Source: Anoxynatronum sibiricum (GTDB lineage: Bacteria; Bacillota; Clostridia; Peptostreptococcales; Tindalliaceae). From it: a stretch of 64,000 bases of DNA. Location of the stretch: assembly GCF_039414295.1 (NCBI RefSeq), contig NZ_JBCITM010000003.1:257822-321821 (forward strand). Reading direction: 5' to 3'. The notes below the pieces were generated by a model. The model had not been told where the DNA came from. It made no database searches and saw nothing but the letters and a program-made list of their open reading frames with translations. Position 1 is the first letter of the stretch. Every line of letters begins with the position of its first letter. Positions 7,099 to 16,321 of this stretch are shown here, in pieces. The translations under genes and the position numbers were made by a program.

Positions 7099-9279
7099 GT
7101 GAAAAGAAGAAAGTCAAAAAAATCCGGTCAGGCACCAAGCCTCTTCGCGCTTGATATCGGTACCCGAAGCGTGGTTGGCATGCTGGGACACTTGCATGAA
7201 CGGCGCCTGGTCATCGATCACACCGCCATGATTTTTCATGAAAGTCGCGCCATGTTTGACGGCCAGATTCATGACATTGACAAAGTGGCTCAGGTGATTA
7301 AGCAAGTAAAGCAGCAACTTGAAAAAAGATCAAAGCAAACCCTGTCGGAAGTGACGATTGCTGCTGCCGGTCGAGCTCTGCAAACAGTGACACTTGAATG
7401 GGAAACTCAACTGGATGAATTGCAGGCAGTGACACAGGCACAGGTGCATCAACTTGAACTTGAGGCACTCCAACAAGCGCAATATATGCTGCAGGAAGAT
7501 CTTCAAGAGGACACCCGATATTTCTGTGTGGGTCACTCGGTGATTCATTATGCCATTGATGGTGCTGTTGTGACCAATCCCACCGGACATCACGGCCGTC
7601 GCATCAAAGTGCATCTAATTGCCACTTTTTTGCCCAAAATGGTAGTGGACAGCCTTTATACGGCTGTTTCAAAAGCAGGTCTTGAGGTAGTGTACATGAC
7701 CCTCGAGCCTATTGCAGCTATTGAAGTGGCAGTCCCGGAAAACGCCCGGTTGCTGAACATTGCCCTGGTGGATGTGGGAGCTGGCACTTCCGATATGGCC
7801 ATTACCCGTGATGGAACGATTATTGCTTATGGCATGAGCGCGGTGGCAGGAGATGAAATAACAGAATTACTGGCCAAAGAAGAAATGCTGGATTTTGATG
7901 GAGCCGAGCAACTGAAGTGTCGTTTGAATATGGAAGAAAGTCATTATTATACCGATATATTTGGTTTTCAGCAGGAAAAAAGCACCCCCGAGCTACTGAA
8001 ACAGATTCAGCCAGCCATTCAGGTGGTGGCAGGAGAAATTGCAGCCGGTATTCTCGAAAAAAACGGAAAAAAACCCAGTGCTGTGTTTCTGATTGGTGGA
8101 GGCAGTCAAATTCCAGGATTACCTCAGGCGCTGGGTCAGCAGTTGGAGTTACCGCCGGAACGAGTGGCGGTACGTCATATAGGACAGATTGCAGATTTGG
8201 AGTATAATGCTTCACTTGATCTTGGCCCTGAAGGTGTCACTCCTATAGGGATTCTTAAAAAGGCGTTGGTGGCACGGCAAAAAGACTTTTTTGAAGTGGA
8301 AGTCAATGGCCGCCAGGTACGCATGTTTCAGACCCGGCGACTGTGCATCAAAGATGCACTGGCAGCTGTGCAATACGACCCGCAGCAGTTGGTACCCCGC
8401 AGGGGTGAAGGCATAGATGTGACAGTGAATGGTCAGTCCATGCGGCTTTATGGCGAATACGGTGAAGCGGCAGTTATATTTTTGAATGGACAGGCTGCCA
8501 ATCTTGAATCAGAAATTCATCAGGGAGACAAGATCTTGATTCAGCCAGCCACTTCAGGAAAAAAACGACGGGCGCTGATTAAAGAGGTGGTACCGTCGGA
8601 AATGATCTGTCAGGTGGAAGGCATAAAACGCTCACTGATTGTGAATATGACTTTGAACGGCCAGCAGGTGGAACGAAGTGACATCTTACTGAATCAGGGA
8701 GATGCCATTGGGTATGATACATTATATACAGTTGAAGATTGTTGTCAGTTTTATCAATTGACTGGTAATGCATCAGATTTTCGTGTCAATGGAATGCCTG
8801 CAACTGGAAGAACATCCCTGCAGGCGGGAGATGCATTGGAAAATGTCAATCGTTCATCGGACACGATCTCAGCAAATGCGTTTGAAGCAAAACCAGTAAA
8901 GGCAGCTGACCCACTACACAATGAAAGAAACATCGAGAAGATTGAGCCATCAGCAGCCTCGAGTTTGGAAAACCCGAAGGTAACAATGGAAGCTGACATC
9001 ATGCGTTTCAACATCCAGTACAATGGCGCGCCTTTAACCATTGAAACTGAGAAAAAAACACTGGTGTTTATTGATCTGTTTGATTATGTTGATTTTGACC
9101 GAAGTGATGTTCAGGGGAAATTGGTTCTCACCCATAATGGTCGTCCGGCGGAGTATACTGCCGTCATTAACAGTGGGGATGATATTTGGGTATACTGGGA
9201 CCAGGAAACTTATGCGGCATCATCGGGAAAGAAGGGGTCGAAAAATGACGCAGGAAAGCTCACAAAAAACAACCATTAA
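7099..9279 (+). CDS. FtsA-like actin-fold ATPase with C-terminal beta-grasp-like repeats
   Basis: A 726-residue protein. Residues about 15-370 form an FtsA/PilM-type actin-like ATPase: phosphate-1 loop LDIGTRSVVGMLG, phosphate-2 loop VDVGAGTSDMAI, and adenosine motif VFLIGGGSQIPGLPQAL. The remaining half is not in classical FtsA. It holds several short segments built as V-N-G ... I/L-x-x-G-D-x-I (near 430, 460, 525, 580 and 690), which look like beta-grasp modules. Long FtsA-like paralogues of this kind occur in Clostridia; their role in division or envelope assembly is inferred. Start GTG behind AAGGAGG. The gene end overlaps the VanW gene by 35 bp. Confidence 0.8.
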   Translation: MKRRKSKKSGQAPSLFALDIGTRSVVGMLGHLHERRLVIDHTAMIFHESRAMFDGQIHDIDKVAQVIKQVKQQLEKRSKQTLSEVTIAAAGRALQTVTLEWETQLDELQAVTQAQVHQLELEALQQAQYMLQEDLQEDTRYFCVGHSVIHYAIDGAVVTNPTGHHGRRIKVHLIATFLPKMVVDSLYTAVSKAGLEVVYMTLEPIAAIEVAVPENARLLNIALVDVGAGTSDMAITRDGTIIAYGMSAVAGDEITELLAKEEMLDFDGAEQLKCRLNMEESHYYTDIFGFQQEKSTPELLKQIQPAIQVVAGEIAAGILEKNGKKPSAVFLIGGGSQIPGLPQALGQQLELPPERVAVRHIGQIADLEYNASLDLGPEGVTPIGILKKALVARQKDFFEVEVNGRQVRMFQTRRLCIKDALAAVQYDPQQLVPRRGEGIDVTVNGQSMRLYGEYGEAAVIFLNGQAANLESEIHQGDKILIQPATSGKKRRALIKEVVPSEMICQVEGIKRSLIVNMTLNGQQVERSDILLNQGDAIGYDTLYTVEDCCQFYQLTGNASDFRVNGMPATGRTSLQAGDALENVNRSSDTISANAFEAKPVKAADPLHNERNIEKIEPSAASSLENPKVTMEADIMRFNIQYNGAPLTIETEKKTLVFIDLFDYVDFDRSDVQGKLVLTHNGRPAEYTAVINSGDDIWVYWDQETYAASSGKKGSKNDAGKLTKNNH

Positions 9280-10690
9280 AAAAGTAATTCTGGGAATTGG
9301 CCTGGGTATTTTAACAGGTCTCATTGTAGCAGGTGCAGCCACTGGTGTTTTTGTTCATCGCACCCTCAGTCAGCCCACCATCTATGCCACGGTACTGATT
9401 GAGGGATTGCCGGTAGACGGCCTGACGAGTGATGAAGCCAAAGATCAGCTGGAAGCACATATGGCTTCCCGTATACAGGAGTCGACTTTGACATTCAGAC
9501 ATAATCATCAAGAGTGGGAGATGCCTTACACTTCGCTGGGCTTTCATTATGATTATGATCAGGCAGTTCAGGAAGCAATGGCACTTGGCCGCAGGGGAAC
9601 AATGCTGGACCGGATGACTGATATCAGGCGGATGCGTGAGCAACCGGTACGATTGTTTCTTGACCATGGCTATGAAGAGATGCAGCTGAGAGGTTTTCTT
9701 GAAGACATTGCTCAGGAAATATTTATTGAACAGTATCCGGCAGAAATACGCAGGGAAAACGGTGCTTTTATAGTTTCGCCTGAAAAACAGGGCCTTTCCC
9801 TGAATTTGGAAGAAACCCTTCAGCAGGCTCATCAGCGAATGACAAATCTTGAAGACACCCCAGTGCATCTGGTTGTGACAGAGCACTTCGTGTATCCAAC
9901 AGCTGCAGACCTGCGTCAGATCGAAACGGTGATCAGTGAATACAGTACCACTTTCAATGCTGGTGATGCAGGACGAACAGCTAATTTGCGTCAGGGATCC
10001 AGCAGTATTGACGGTAAACTATTATTACCGGGCGATGTTTTTTCTTTTAACGAAACCACCGGGCCCCGTATTGCTTCTGCCGGTTACCAGGAAGCACCTG
10101 TGATTCTAATGGGAGAACTGGTGCCGGGGATAGGAGGTGGCATTTGCCAGGTTTCCACCACCCTTTACAATGCAGTGATACGTGCAGACCTGCAGGTGGT
10201 GGAGCGCACCAACCATTCACTGCCTGTGTCGTATGTGCCTCGTGGACAGGACGCCACAGTAGCTTTTGGGTCCCTCGATTTTCGTTTCGCCAACAATGAA
10301 GATAGTCCCATTTTTGTTGAAAGTGAAGTGAGGGGAAATCGTCTATATGTTCGCATTTTCGGAAAAAGTGCTGACCGACCCGACATTGAACTGGCCTCCC
10401 AGGTGGTACAAGTTGTTGAACCCTCCAGTGAAACCCGTTATGACAATACCCTGTACGAAGGTGAAACACAGGTGGAGAGGGAAGCCAAAACTGGTTATCG
10501 AGTTGTGACACACAAAATATATCGGGAAAATGGCCGGGAGATTCGGCGCGAAGAAATTTCACGGGATTATTATCGGCCTGTGAATGGTATCATTTTACAA
10601 GGAACGAAACCCCGCCCAGTCAATGACTGGTTTTTCAGTGAACCGGAAGAAATGCCCGGCGGGCAGGAATCATCGTATCAGGGAGGTTGA
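9245..10690 (+). CDS. VanW family protein with G5-like C-terminus
   Basis: Membrane-anchored cell-envelope protein of 481 residues. One N-terminal membrane helix (about residues 13-35) is followed by a peptidoglycan-binding-like region (about 45-230), the VanW domain (about 240-380; LPGDVFSFNETTGPR and GIGGGICQVSTTLYNA), and a G5-like stretch at the end (GYRVVTHKIYRENG ... GIILQGTKP). VanW function is not settled; G5 domains bind glycans. The start at 9245 follows AAGGGG and fits the membrane anchor; the open frame upstream lies inside the FtsA-like gene. The 35-bp overlap suggests coupled synthesis. Confidence 0.87.
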   Translation: MTQESSQKTTIKKVILGIGLGILTGLIVAGAATGVFVHRTLSQPTIYATVLIEGLPVDGLTSDEAKDQLEAHMASRIQESTLTFRHNHQEWEMPYTSLGFHYDYDQAVQEAMALGRRGTMLDRMTDIRRMREQPVRLFLDHGYEEMQLRGFLEDIAQEIFIEQYPAEIRRENGAFIVSPEKQGLSLNLEETLQQAHQRMTNLEDTPVHLVVTEHFVYPTAADLRQIETVISEYSTTFNAGDAGRTANLRQGSSSIDGKLLLPGDVFSFNETTGPRIASAGYQEAPVILMGELVPGIGGGICQVSTTLYNAVIRADLQVVERTNHSLPVSYVPRGQDATVAFGSLDFRFANNEDSPIFVESEVRGNRLYVRIFGKSADRPDIELASQVVQVVEPSSETRYDNTLYEGETQVEREAKTGYRVVTHKIYRENGREIRREEISRDYYRPVNGIILQGTKPRPVNDWFFSEPEEMPGGQESSYQGG

Positions 10691-10692
10691 TC

Positions 10693-11391
10693 ATGGACAA
10701 ATACTTATACGACAAGGACTTGATGTGTCCTGTCTGCAGTAAAAAATTCACCACCAAAAAAGTGCGACTTCGCAAAATACCTGTGGACAAAAAAGACCCG
10801 GACTTTCATATCTGGTACAAAGACATCAATCCCATTTTTTATAATGTATGGGTCTGTCCCAATTGTGGATTTAGTGTAACAGAAAGCGAGCATAAACCAT
10901 TAAACTTGGATCAAAAGGGTTTGATTCTTAAACAAATCAGTTCAAAATGGCAGAAACGAGATTTTGGCGGTGAACGAACCCACGCACAGGCCATTGAAAC
11001 CCATAAACTGGCAATGCTCACCGGTACGTTGCTGGGCAAAACAAATGGATATCTGGGGAGTTTATGCTTGCGACTGGCATGGCTCTACCGGGAAGCCGAA
11101 AACAAATCCCTTGAAAAAGTACACCTGAAACACGCCCTCGATCATCTTGAAGTGGCTTACACCAATGAATCTTTTCCCGTTGCAGGACTGGATGAGATAT
11201 CTTTAGCGTATTTAATTGGTGAACTGAAACGCATGCTGGGCGAGCCAAAAGAAGCGATCTTCTGGTACAACCGGGCCTTGGAACACCCGGATATAAAGCA
11301 CAAGCGGCTGATTCAACTGAAGGCACGGGATCAATGGCAAGCAGCCAAAGAAGAATATAATCTGCTTAAGGAGCGGATGAAAGATGCCTAA
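10693..11391 (+). CDS. DUF2225 family zinc-ribbon protein
   Basis: A 232-residue DUF2225 protein. Two C-x2-C pairs (CPVCSKKF near residue 12 and CPNCGFS near 56) make a likely zinc-binding unit; the rest is helical and TPR-like (about 80-225). Function unknown. ATG at 10693 is chosen because GGGAGG lies six bases upstream; a TTG two codons earlier overlaps that site. It overlaps the next gene by 8 bp. Confidence 0.85.
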   Translation: MDKYLYDKDLMCPVCSKKFTTKKVRLRKIPVDKKDPDFHIWYKDINPIFYNVWVCPNCGFSVTESEHKPLNLDQKGLILKQISSKWQKRDFGGERTHAQAIETHKLAMLTGTLLGKTNGYLGSLCLRLAWLYREAENKSLEKVHLKHALDHLEVAYTNESFPVAGLDEISLAYLIGELKRMLGEPKEAIFWYNRALEHPDIKHKRLIQLKARDQWQAAKEEYNLLKERMKDA

Positions 11392-11926
11392 ATACTATTA
11401 CGGATCAATTGACTGGAACCAGCAGCCGGTGACACTGATTGCCTCAGAAACTGGTTTGGCCGCCTTGGAGTTCAAACGACTGGCAGATATGGATCTTTGC
11501 AGATTTGAAGAAAAACCGATGGAAGATTCGGTAAGAATAACCCCTTACCTGAAACAGGTAGAAGCTTACTTTAAAGGGAAACAACATCAGTTTGACCTGC
11601 CTTTGGATTTTCAGGGAACCGACTTTCAGATGCGAATCTGGCGTTTTTTGACCACCATTCCCTATGGAAAAGTGGCCAGCTATCAACAGGCCGCCCAAGC
11701 TGCAGGCAATGAAAAGGCAGTGAGAGCAGCTGGTATGGCCAATAACAAAAACCCTATTTCGGTTGTGATCCCCTGTCATCGTGTGGTGGGAAAAAATGGT
11801 TCGCTGACAGGCTATGGTGGAGGCCTTCAGATTAAAGAAGCTTTACTGAAACTTGAGGGCATTCAAATTGATGAAGGACGCATCAGGGAGGCATCTGTAT
11901 GGTTGAAAACACCGGCATCACGCTAG
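11384..11926 (+). CDS. ogt: Methylated-DNA--protein-cysteine methyltransferase
   Basis: Suicide DNA-repair protein that moves alkyl groups from O6-alkylguanine to its own cysteine. Seen: the active-site motif V-I-P-C-H-R-V-V-G, the DNA-binding helix IPYGKVASYQQAA, and VRAAGMANNKNP between them. The 180-residue length is normal. It overlaps the DUF2225 gene by 8 bp and cobU by 28 bp, so it sits in a tightly packed unit leading into the cobalamin genes, although its role is separate. The choice between the Ogt and Ada-C names is by general similarity. Confidence 0.93.
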   Translation: MPKYYYGSIDWNQQPVTLIASETGLAALEFKRLADMDLCRFEEKPMEDSVRITPYLKQVEAYFKGKQHQFDLPLDFQGTDFQMRIWRFLTTIPYGKVASYQQAAQAAGNEKAVRAAGMANNKNPISVVIPCHRVVGKNGSLTGYGGGLQIKEALLKLEGIQIDEGRIREASVWLKTPASR

Positions 11927-12507
11927 TCACTGGAGGTGCACGAAGTGGCAAGAGTCGTTTCGGCGAAGGTCTTTTTAAGAAGAAAAGCGACAAAGTGCTC
12001 TACATAGCCACGGCAAAAGCCTATGATGACGAGATGCGGCTGCGCATTCAACGTCATCGGCAGCAAAGACCGTCTTCCTGGGAAACGCTGGAAGCCTATT
12101 ATGGGTTTCGCCAATGCCTTCCAGCCTGGCAGGGAAAAGTGGAAGGTATTATATTGGACTGTATCACATTGATGATCACCCATCTCATGCTGGAAAATGC
12201 TCCCGAAAACTGGGAATCATTGACACCGGAAGCACTGACTGCATTGGAAGCCCGTGTTGACAGAGAGATGAATGAGTTGGTGAAAGTTCTCCGGGAGATG
12301 CAGGTGCCAGCGGTGTTGATTACCAATGAGGTGGGCATGGGCATAGTTCCCGGTGACAAAATGTCCCGGGATTTTCGTGATATTGCAGGCAGGGTGAATC
12401 AACGCCTGGCAGAAGCGGCTGATCAAGTGTTTTTGGTGGTTTCCGGCATTCCCCTCTGCTTGAAGAATGCCGCATCAACCGACCCCACAACCCTGTCAAT
12501 CGATTGA
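11899..12507 (+). CDS. cobU: Adenosylcobinamide kinase / adenosylcobinamide-phosphate guanylyltransferase
   Basis: CobU phosphorylates adenosylcobinamide and then transfers GMP to it, giving adenosylcobinamide-GDP for cobalamin loop assembly. Seen: P-loop TGGARSGKSRFGE (about residues 11-23), YIATAKAYDDEMRLRIQRHR carrying the guanylylated histidine, and a Walker-B-like LITNEVGMGIVP. The 202-residue length is slightly over the usual 180. First gene of the late-cobalamin run, overlapping ogt by 28 bp. Confidence 0.94.
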   Translation: MVENTGITLVTGGARSGKSRFGEGLFKKKSDKVLYIATAKAYDDEMRLRIQRHRQQRPSSWETLEAYYGFRQCLPAWQGKVEGIILDCITLMITHLMLENAPENWESLTPEALTALEARVDREMNELVKVLREMQVPAVLITNEVGMGIVPGDKMSRDFRDIAGRVNQRLAEAADQVFLVVSGIPLCLKNAASTDPTTLSID

Positions 12508-12554
12508 ATCTGTCTGCAGCTTATGCGCTGGAGAAAATGAAGGGGTGAGACGGG

Positions 12555-13289
12555 ATGTTCAACAGATTTTTACATGCCCTCCAGTTTTTAACGATTCTTC
12601 CAGTTCCCACTCAATCAGTGTCAGATGATACCTACCATCAAACCATGGGATGGTATTCCGCTGCAGGCATCGTCATTGGATTAATGACGGCCGGCATTTA
12701 CTGGCTGATAGTTCAACAGTTACCAGTGCAGATGGGTGTGCTGACAGCCCTTTTCTTCCAATTTTTCTTGACAGGTGGTTTGCATTTGGATGGTTTGGCT
12801 GATACCTTTGATGGGTGCATGAGTGGCCGTGATCGAAATCGCAAACTGGAAATTATGAAAGACAGCCGATTGGGGACTCATGGAGCCCTGATTTTACTTT
12901 TTGTTCTGCTGTTTAAACTGACTGCATACACAGCTCTGCCTGGTCATCTGCGAGTTACCTGCCTGGTTCTCGCACCTGTTATGGGAAGACTGGCGCTGGT
13001 GTTGGGTGCCTGGAAAAGTGTATATGCCCGTGAAAATGGGCTGGGAAATCTATTCATTGGGAAGATCACTTTGTTTGAGGTTATTTTGGCACTGGGAGTG
13101 TGCATGGGAGCATTAGTGGCGACCCGTCAAATTGCTATGGGAGGTGCACTCCTGGCGATACTAATGACAGTTGCGCTTGGACGCCATATTATCACTCGTT
13201 TGCTTGGCGGCATGACAGGCGATACGCTGGGTGCGCTGAGTGAAATATCAGAAGTTGTATTTTTGATGATAGTCTTGCTGGCTCATTGA
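12555..13289 (+). CDS. cobS: Adenosylcobinamide-GDP ribazoletransferase (cobalamin synthase)
   Basis: Polytopic membrane enzyme that joins adenosylcobinamide-GDP with alpha-ribazole (or its phosphate) to give cobalamin (phosphate). Seen: the diagnostic acidic block GGLHLDGLADTFDGCMSG (about residues 74-91), DSRLGTHGAL, and about six hydrophobic segments. Length of 244 is typical. The substrate comes from CobU just upstream, and the ribazole phosphate is processed by CobC just downstream. Confidence 0.95.
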   Translation: MFNRFLHALQFLTILPVPTQSVSDDTYHQTMGWYSAAGIVIGLMTAGIYWLIVQQLPVQMGVLTALFFQFFLTGGLHLDGLADTFDGCMSGRDRNRKLEIMKDSRLGTHGALILLFVLLFKLTAYTALPGHLRVTCLVLAPVMGRLALVLGAWKSVYARENGLGNLFIGKITLFEVILALGVCMGALVATRQIAMGGALLAILMTVALGRHIITRLLGGMTGDTLGALSEISEVVFLMIVLLAH

Positions 13290-13342
13290 ATTGAACAGGG
13301 CATGCATATCATAATCAGACAACATCAAGAGGAGTGAAACAG

Positions 13343-13981
13343 ATGAAGATCATGCTCATCAGGCATGGTGAAACCAACCACAACCTGGAAAATCGAATGA
13401 GTGGCTGGACAGAAGCAGTTCTCAGTGACAAGGGAATCCGGCAGGCAGAAGCACTTGGAAGATGCCTGGCAGGAGAAAATCCTGATAAGGTCATCACCAG
13501 CGGCATGAAAAGAACTGATCACACAGCACAACTGGTCTTTCCCACAGCATTGCAGCAAAATCGGATAGAGATCATGGAAAATCTGAAAGAAATGCATTTT
13601 GGCACCTTAGAAGGAATGACCATGGATGAAATTCGCGATCAACATACCGATGAATACACACAGCTGATGGAAAAACGTGGCCGGTATACATTTCCGGGTG
13701 GGGAGAGTCTATACAGCTTTCACCATCGGGTAAGTGAAGCGGCGAAGGAACTGTTAATCTGTTCAAAAAAAGCAAATGCCTGCCAAATAGCCGTTGTGGC
13801 ACATTCCGGCACGATTCGAAGTCTGCTGGCTCACTGGATTGCCAATGACTGGCAGGCTCACTGGCGTTTTCAAATTGACCACTGCAGTATCAGTGTGATT
13901 TCTTTTCATGACACATTTCCCGTCTTGCAAGGATGTAATGATACTCACCATCTTACAGATCTGAATGATTTATCGGGTTGA
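13343..13981 (+). CDS. cobC: Histidine phosphatase, probable alpha-ribazole phosphatase
   Basis: Phosphoglycerate-mutase-like phosphatase, likely removing the 5'-phosphate from alpha-ribazole phosphate or cobalamin phosphate. Seen: the catalytic RHGET motif at the N-terminus (MLIRHGETNHN), the second catalytic histidine in AVVAHSGTIRSLLAH, and the acidic HFGTLEGM block. The family is broad, so the substrate is inferred from position directly behind cobS. Start ATG at 13343, eight bases after GAGGAG; GTG at 13334 overlaps that site. Confidence 0.82.
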   Translation: MKIMLIRHGETNHNLENRMSGWTEAVLSDKGIRQAEALGRCLAGENPDKVITSGMKRTDHTAQLVFPTALQQNRIEIMENLKEMHFGTLEGMTMDEIRDQHTDEYTQLMEKRGRYTFPGGESLYSFHHRVSEAAKELLICSKKANACQIAVVAHSGTIRSLLAHWIANDWQAHWRFQIDHCSISVISFHDTFPVLQGCNDTHHLTDLNDLSG

Positions 13982-14037
13982 CAGTGAAGTGTTTTCAATG
14001 GTAGGCTGAGATTGATTTCAAACTGAATATATTTAAC

Positions 14038-14192
14038 TCAAGAGTGATGCTTGTATGGAAGCAGAGAGGGAAGCTGGTGTAAATCCGGCACGGTCGCGCC
14101 ACTGTGAGGGGGAGCTGGCTGCACAAGTCACTGGAGAACTACTTCCGGGAAGACGCAGCACAGGCAATGAACCCAAGTCAGGAAACCTGCTC
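14038..14192 (+). ncRNA. Cobalamin riboswitch
   Basis: The 308-bp gap between cobC and btuF holds a cobalamin-responsive leader. Seen: the core stretch GCCACTGTGA at 14098-14107 preceded by GTGTAAATCCGGCACGGTC, and a near-consensus B12 box at 14175-14190 (AAGTCAGGAAACCTGC). Class established; exact ends approximate. Downstream, GCCTG/CAGGT (14211-14227) is followed at 14234-14240 by seven T, a weak candidate expression platform, and ACCTG of the B12 box could pair with the same CAGGT. Expected effect: with adenosyl- or methylcobalamin bound, lower expression of the transport and synthesis genes downstream. Confidence 0.93.
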
Positions 14193-14289
14193 ATGAAATA
14201 ATGACGGCTTGCCTGCGCGAAACAGGTGACTGGTTTTTTTGTGATGAAGACGGATAACTGAAGATGAATCGAGAAACGAGGAGAACGAT

Positions 14290-15249
14290 ATGGGAAATCG
14301 ACGACGGATGAATAAGGGCTGGCGGTGGGCATTGATTTTACTGGCGGTGGGGCTTTTTATAAGCGCCTGCAATGCTGCCGATCAGCATTTGGAGACAGAT
14401 CATCATGAAGAGCCTGAAAGAGAATCCGGCGTTGACCTTCAGATTTCAGAGACGCATCCATTACGAATTGTATCGCTGTCACCCAGCCAGACAGAAACAT
14501 TATTTGCGCTGGGATTGGAAGAACAGATCATTGGCGTTTCCGACTATTGTGACTACCCGGCGGCGGCACTTGAAAAAGAAACGTTGGGAAGTTCTTGGAC
14601 CATTAATCTGGAACGAATCATTGAACTGGCACCTGATCTGGTGTTTACCTTCTCAGGTGGGCAACCGGAAGCAGTGAATCAAATGACTGCCATGGGAATC
14701 ACGGTGATTGATATGACACCGGAATCTGTTGAAGCAGTATTTGAGTCAATTATCGAAACTGGAAGACTGACAGAAACAGAAGCGACGGCAACGGCGCTGG
14801 TGGATCAGCTAACCACCGAAATGGATATGATTGTTGGAAAAGTCAGTGAATTGCCGCGAGTTCCCGTTTTTTATCAAGTGTGGGATGAACCATTACAAAC
14901 AGCTGGTCCGGGGTCTTTTATCCATGAACTGATACAATTGGCCGGCGGCGAGAATATCGCGGGAGACGCTGAAGGTGCGTATCCCATGTATAGCGTGGAA
15001 GCGCTGGTGGAAAAAAACCCAGCCATCTACTTTATGCCGCCACATGTGGCAGATTTCGACAGTATGACTGAAGCTGCAGCAGAAGCTTATCGGGATGAAG
15101 TGCGCCGGCGACCAGGTTACGATCAGATTGCTGCTATTCAGAATGACCGTATTGAACTGATGGAGCCTAACATTGCTTCCCGGCCGGGGGCTCGTATTGT
15201 TGAAGCATTACGCCTTTTTGCAGAAGCCATTCATCCAGAGGTGTTCTAA
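14290..15249 (+). CDS. btuF: Cobalamin/corrinoid ABC transporter, substrate-binding lipoprotein
   Basis: Extracellular binding protein of the BtuF/helical-backbone metal-receptor class. Seen: lipoprotein signal with lipobox F-I-S-A-C (lipidated C27), then RIVSLSPSQTETLFALG and IIGVSDYCDYP typical of this class. The cobalamin riboswitch directly upstream and cobalamin synthesis genes downstream assign corrinoid rather than siderophore as ligand. Start ATG behind GAGGAG. The permease gene begins one base after the stop codon. Confidence 0.9.
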   Translation: MGNRRRMNKGWRWALILLAVGLFISACNAADQHLETDHHEEPERESGVDLQISETHPLRIVSLSPSQTETLFALGLEEQIIGVSDYCDYPAAALEKETLGSSWTINLERIIELAPDLVFTFSGGQPEAVNQMTAMGITVIDMTPESVEAVFESIIETGRLTETEATATALVDQLTTEMDMIVGKVSELPRVPVFYQVWDEPLQTAGPGSFIHELIQLAGGENIAGDAEGAYPMYSVEALVEKNPAIYFMPPHVADFDSMTEAAAEAYRDEVRRRPGYDQIAAIQNDRIELMEPNIASRPGARIVEALRLFAEAIHPEVF

Positions 15250-16290
15250 ATGAGGCAAACACATCGCCGTTCATTGATTTTTACAGGTCTTATGGGTGTG
15301 TTGATCATGGCTGTTGTGTTGGCAGCTTCTGTGGGAGCTGCCGCCATTGCTCCTGGAGACGTGCTGCGAGTGATTGCCTCCTATCTCCCCTGGCTGGGAG
15401 ATCGGGTGGATGTTTCTTCGGTATCTCTGGCCCATGAATCCATCCTGCTGCACATAAGACTGCCTCGCATTGCCCTTGCTTTTCTGGTGGGAGGCAGTTT
15501 GTCAGTTGCCGGATCAGCAATGCAAGGGATGCTGAAAAACCCTATGGCCGATCCCTTCATTATGGGAACATCATCTGGTGCGGCGCTGGGGGCGGCTGTG
15601 GCCATTGTGCTTCGGTTGAATCAAAGCCTGCTTGGTTTTGGAGCGGTTTCGATGATGGCCTTTGCAGGTGCACTGCTGGCAACAAGTATTGTGTATCGGC
15701 TGGCCCGAGTTGGTGGCCGGGTGCCGGTAACGGCATTGTTGTTGGCTGGCATTGCCACCGGTCAGTTTTTCACGGCCATTCTGTCATTTCTAATGGTAAT
15801 GGCCTCACGAGATGTGAACAGTATTGTATACTGGACCCTGGGCAGTCTATCTTCCAGGGGATGGCAGCATGTGGGCCTTGTGGTGCTTCCGGCATTGTTT
15901 GGAACCGCTGTGCTAATGTTCTATTCACGTGATCTGAACCTGTTGCTGCTGGGTGAAGATACAGCTGCCAACACAGGGGTGCCGGTGGAACGGGTTAAAC
16001 GGGTACTGCTTATCACCAGCACTTTGATGACTGCCTTTATGGTGTCTGTCAGTGGCATTATTGGCTTTGTGGGTTTAATTGTTCCCCACGCCACCCGGTT
16101 TTTCACTGGGCCCGATCATCGCTTCCTCATTCCTGCTTCGGGGCTGGCCGGTGGTATTTTTTTAATAGTGGCAGATACGCTTTCCCGCACCGTTATTGCG
16201 CCTACTGAATTACCGGTGGGTATTCTAACAGCCATGGCGGGTGCTCCCTTTTTTATTTACCTGTTACGCCGGTCAAAAAAGATCTCGTAG
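15250..16290 (+). CDS. btuC: Cobalamin/corrinoid ABC transporter, permease
   Basis: FecCD/BtuC-type permease of 346 residues with about ten membrane helices. Seen: RLPRIALAFLVGGSLSVAGSAMQGMLKNPMADP split over residues about 74-105 and the coupling region near VSGIIGFVGLIVPHATRF (about 265-285). The ATG follows the btuF stop without a gap, so translation is likely coupled. It forms the importer with the flanking genes. Confidence 0.93.
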   Translation: MRQTHRRSLIFTGLMGVLIMAVVLAASVGAAAIAPGDVLRVIASYLPWLGDRVDVSSVSLAHESILLHIRLPRIALAFLVGGSLSVAGSAMQGMLKNPMADPFIMGTSSGAALGAAVAIVLRLNQSLLGFGAVSMMAFAGALLATSIVYRLARVGGRVPVTALLLAGIATGQFFTAILSFLMVMASRDVNSIVYWTLGSLSSRGWQHVGLVVLPALFGTAVLMFYSRDLNLLLLGEDTAANTGVPVERVKRVLLITSTLMTAFMVSVSGIIGFVGLIVPHATRFFTGPDHRFLIPASGLAGGIFLIVADTLSRTVIAPTELPVGILTAMAGAPFFIYLLRRSKKIS

Positions 16291-16321
16291 AGATCTCTTC
16301 AATGGGTGAGGATGAAGCTTC

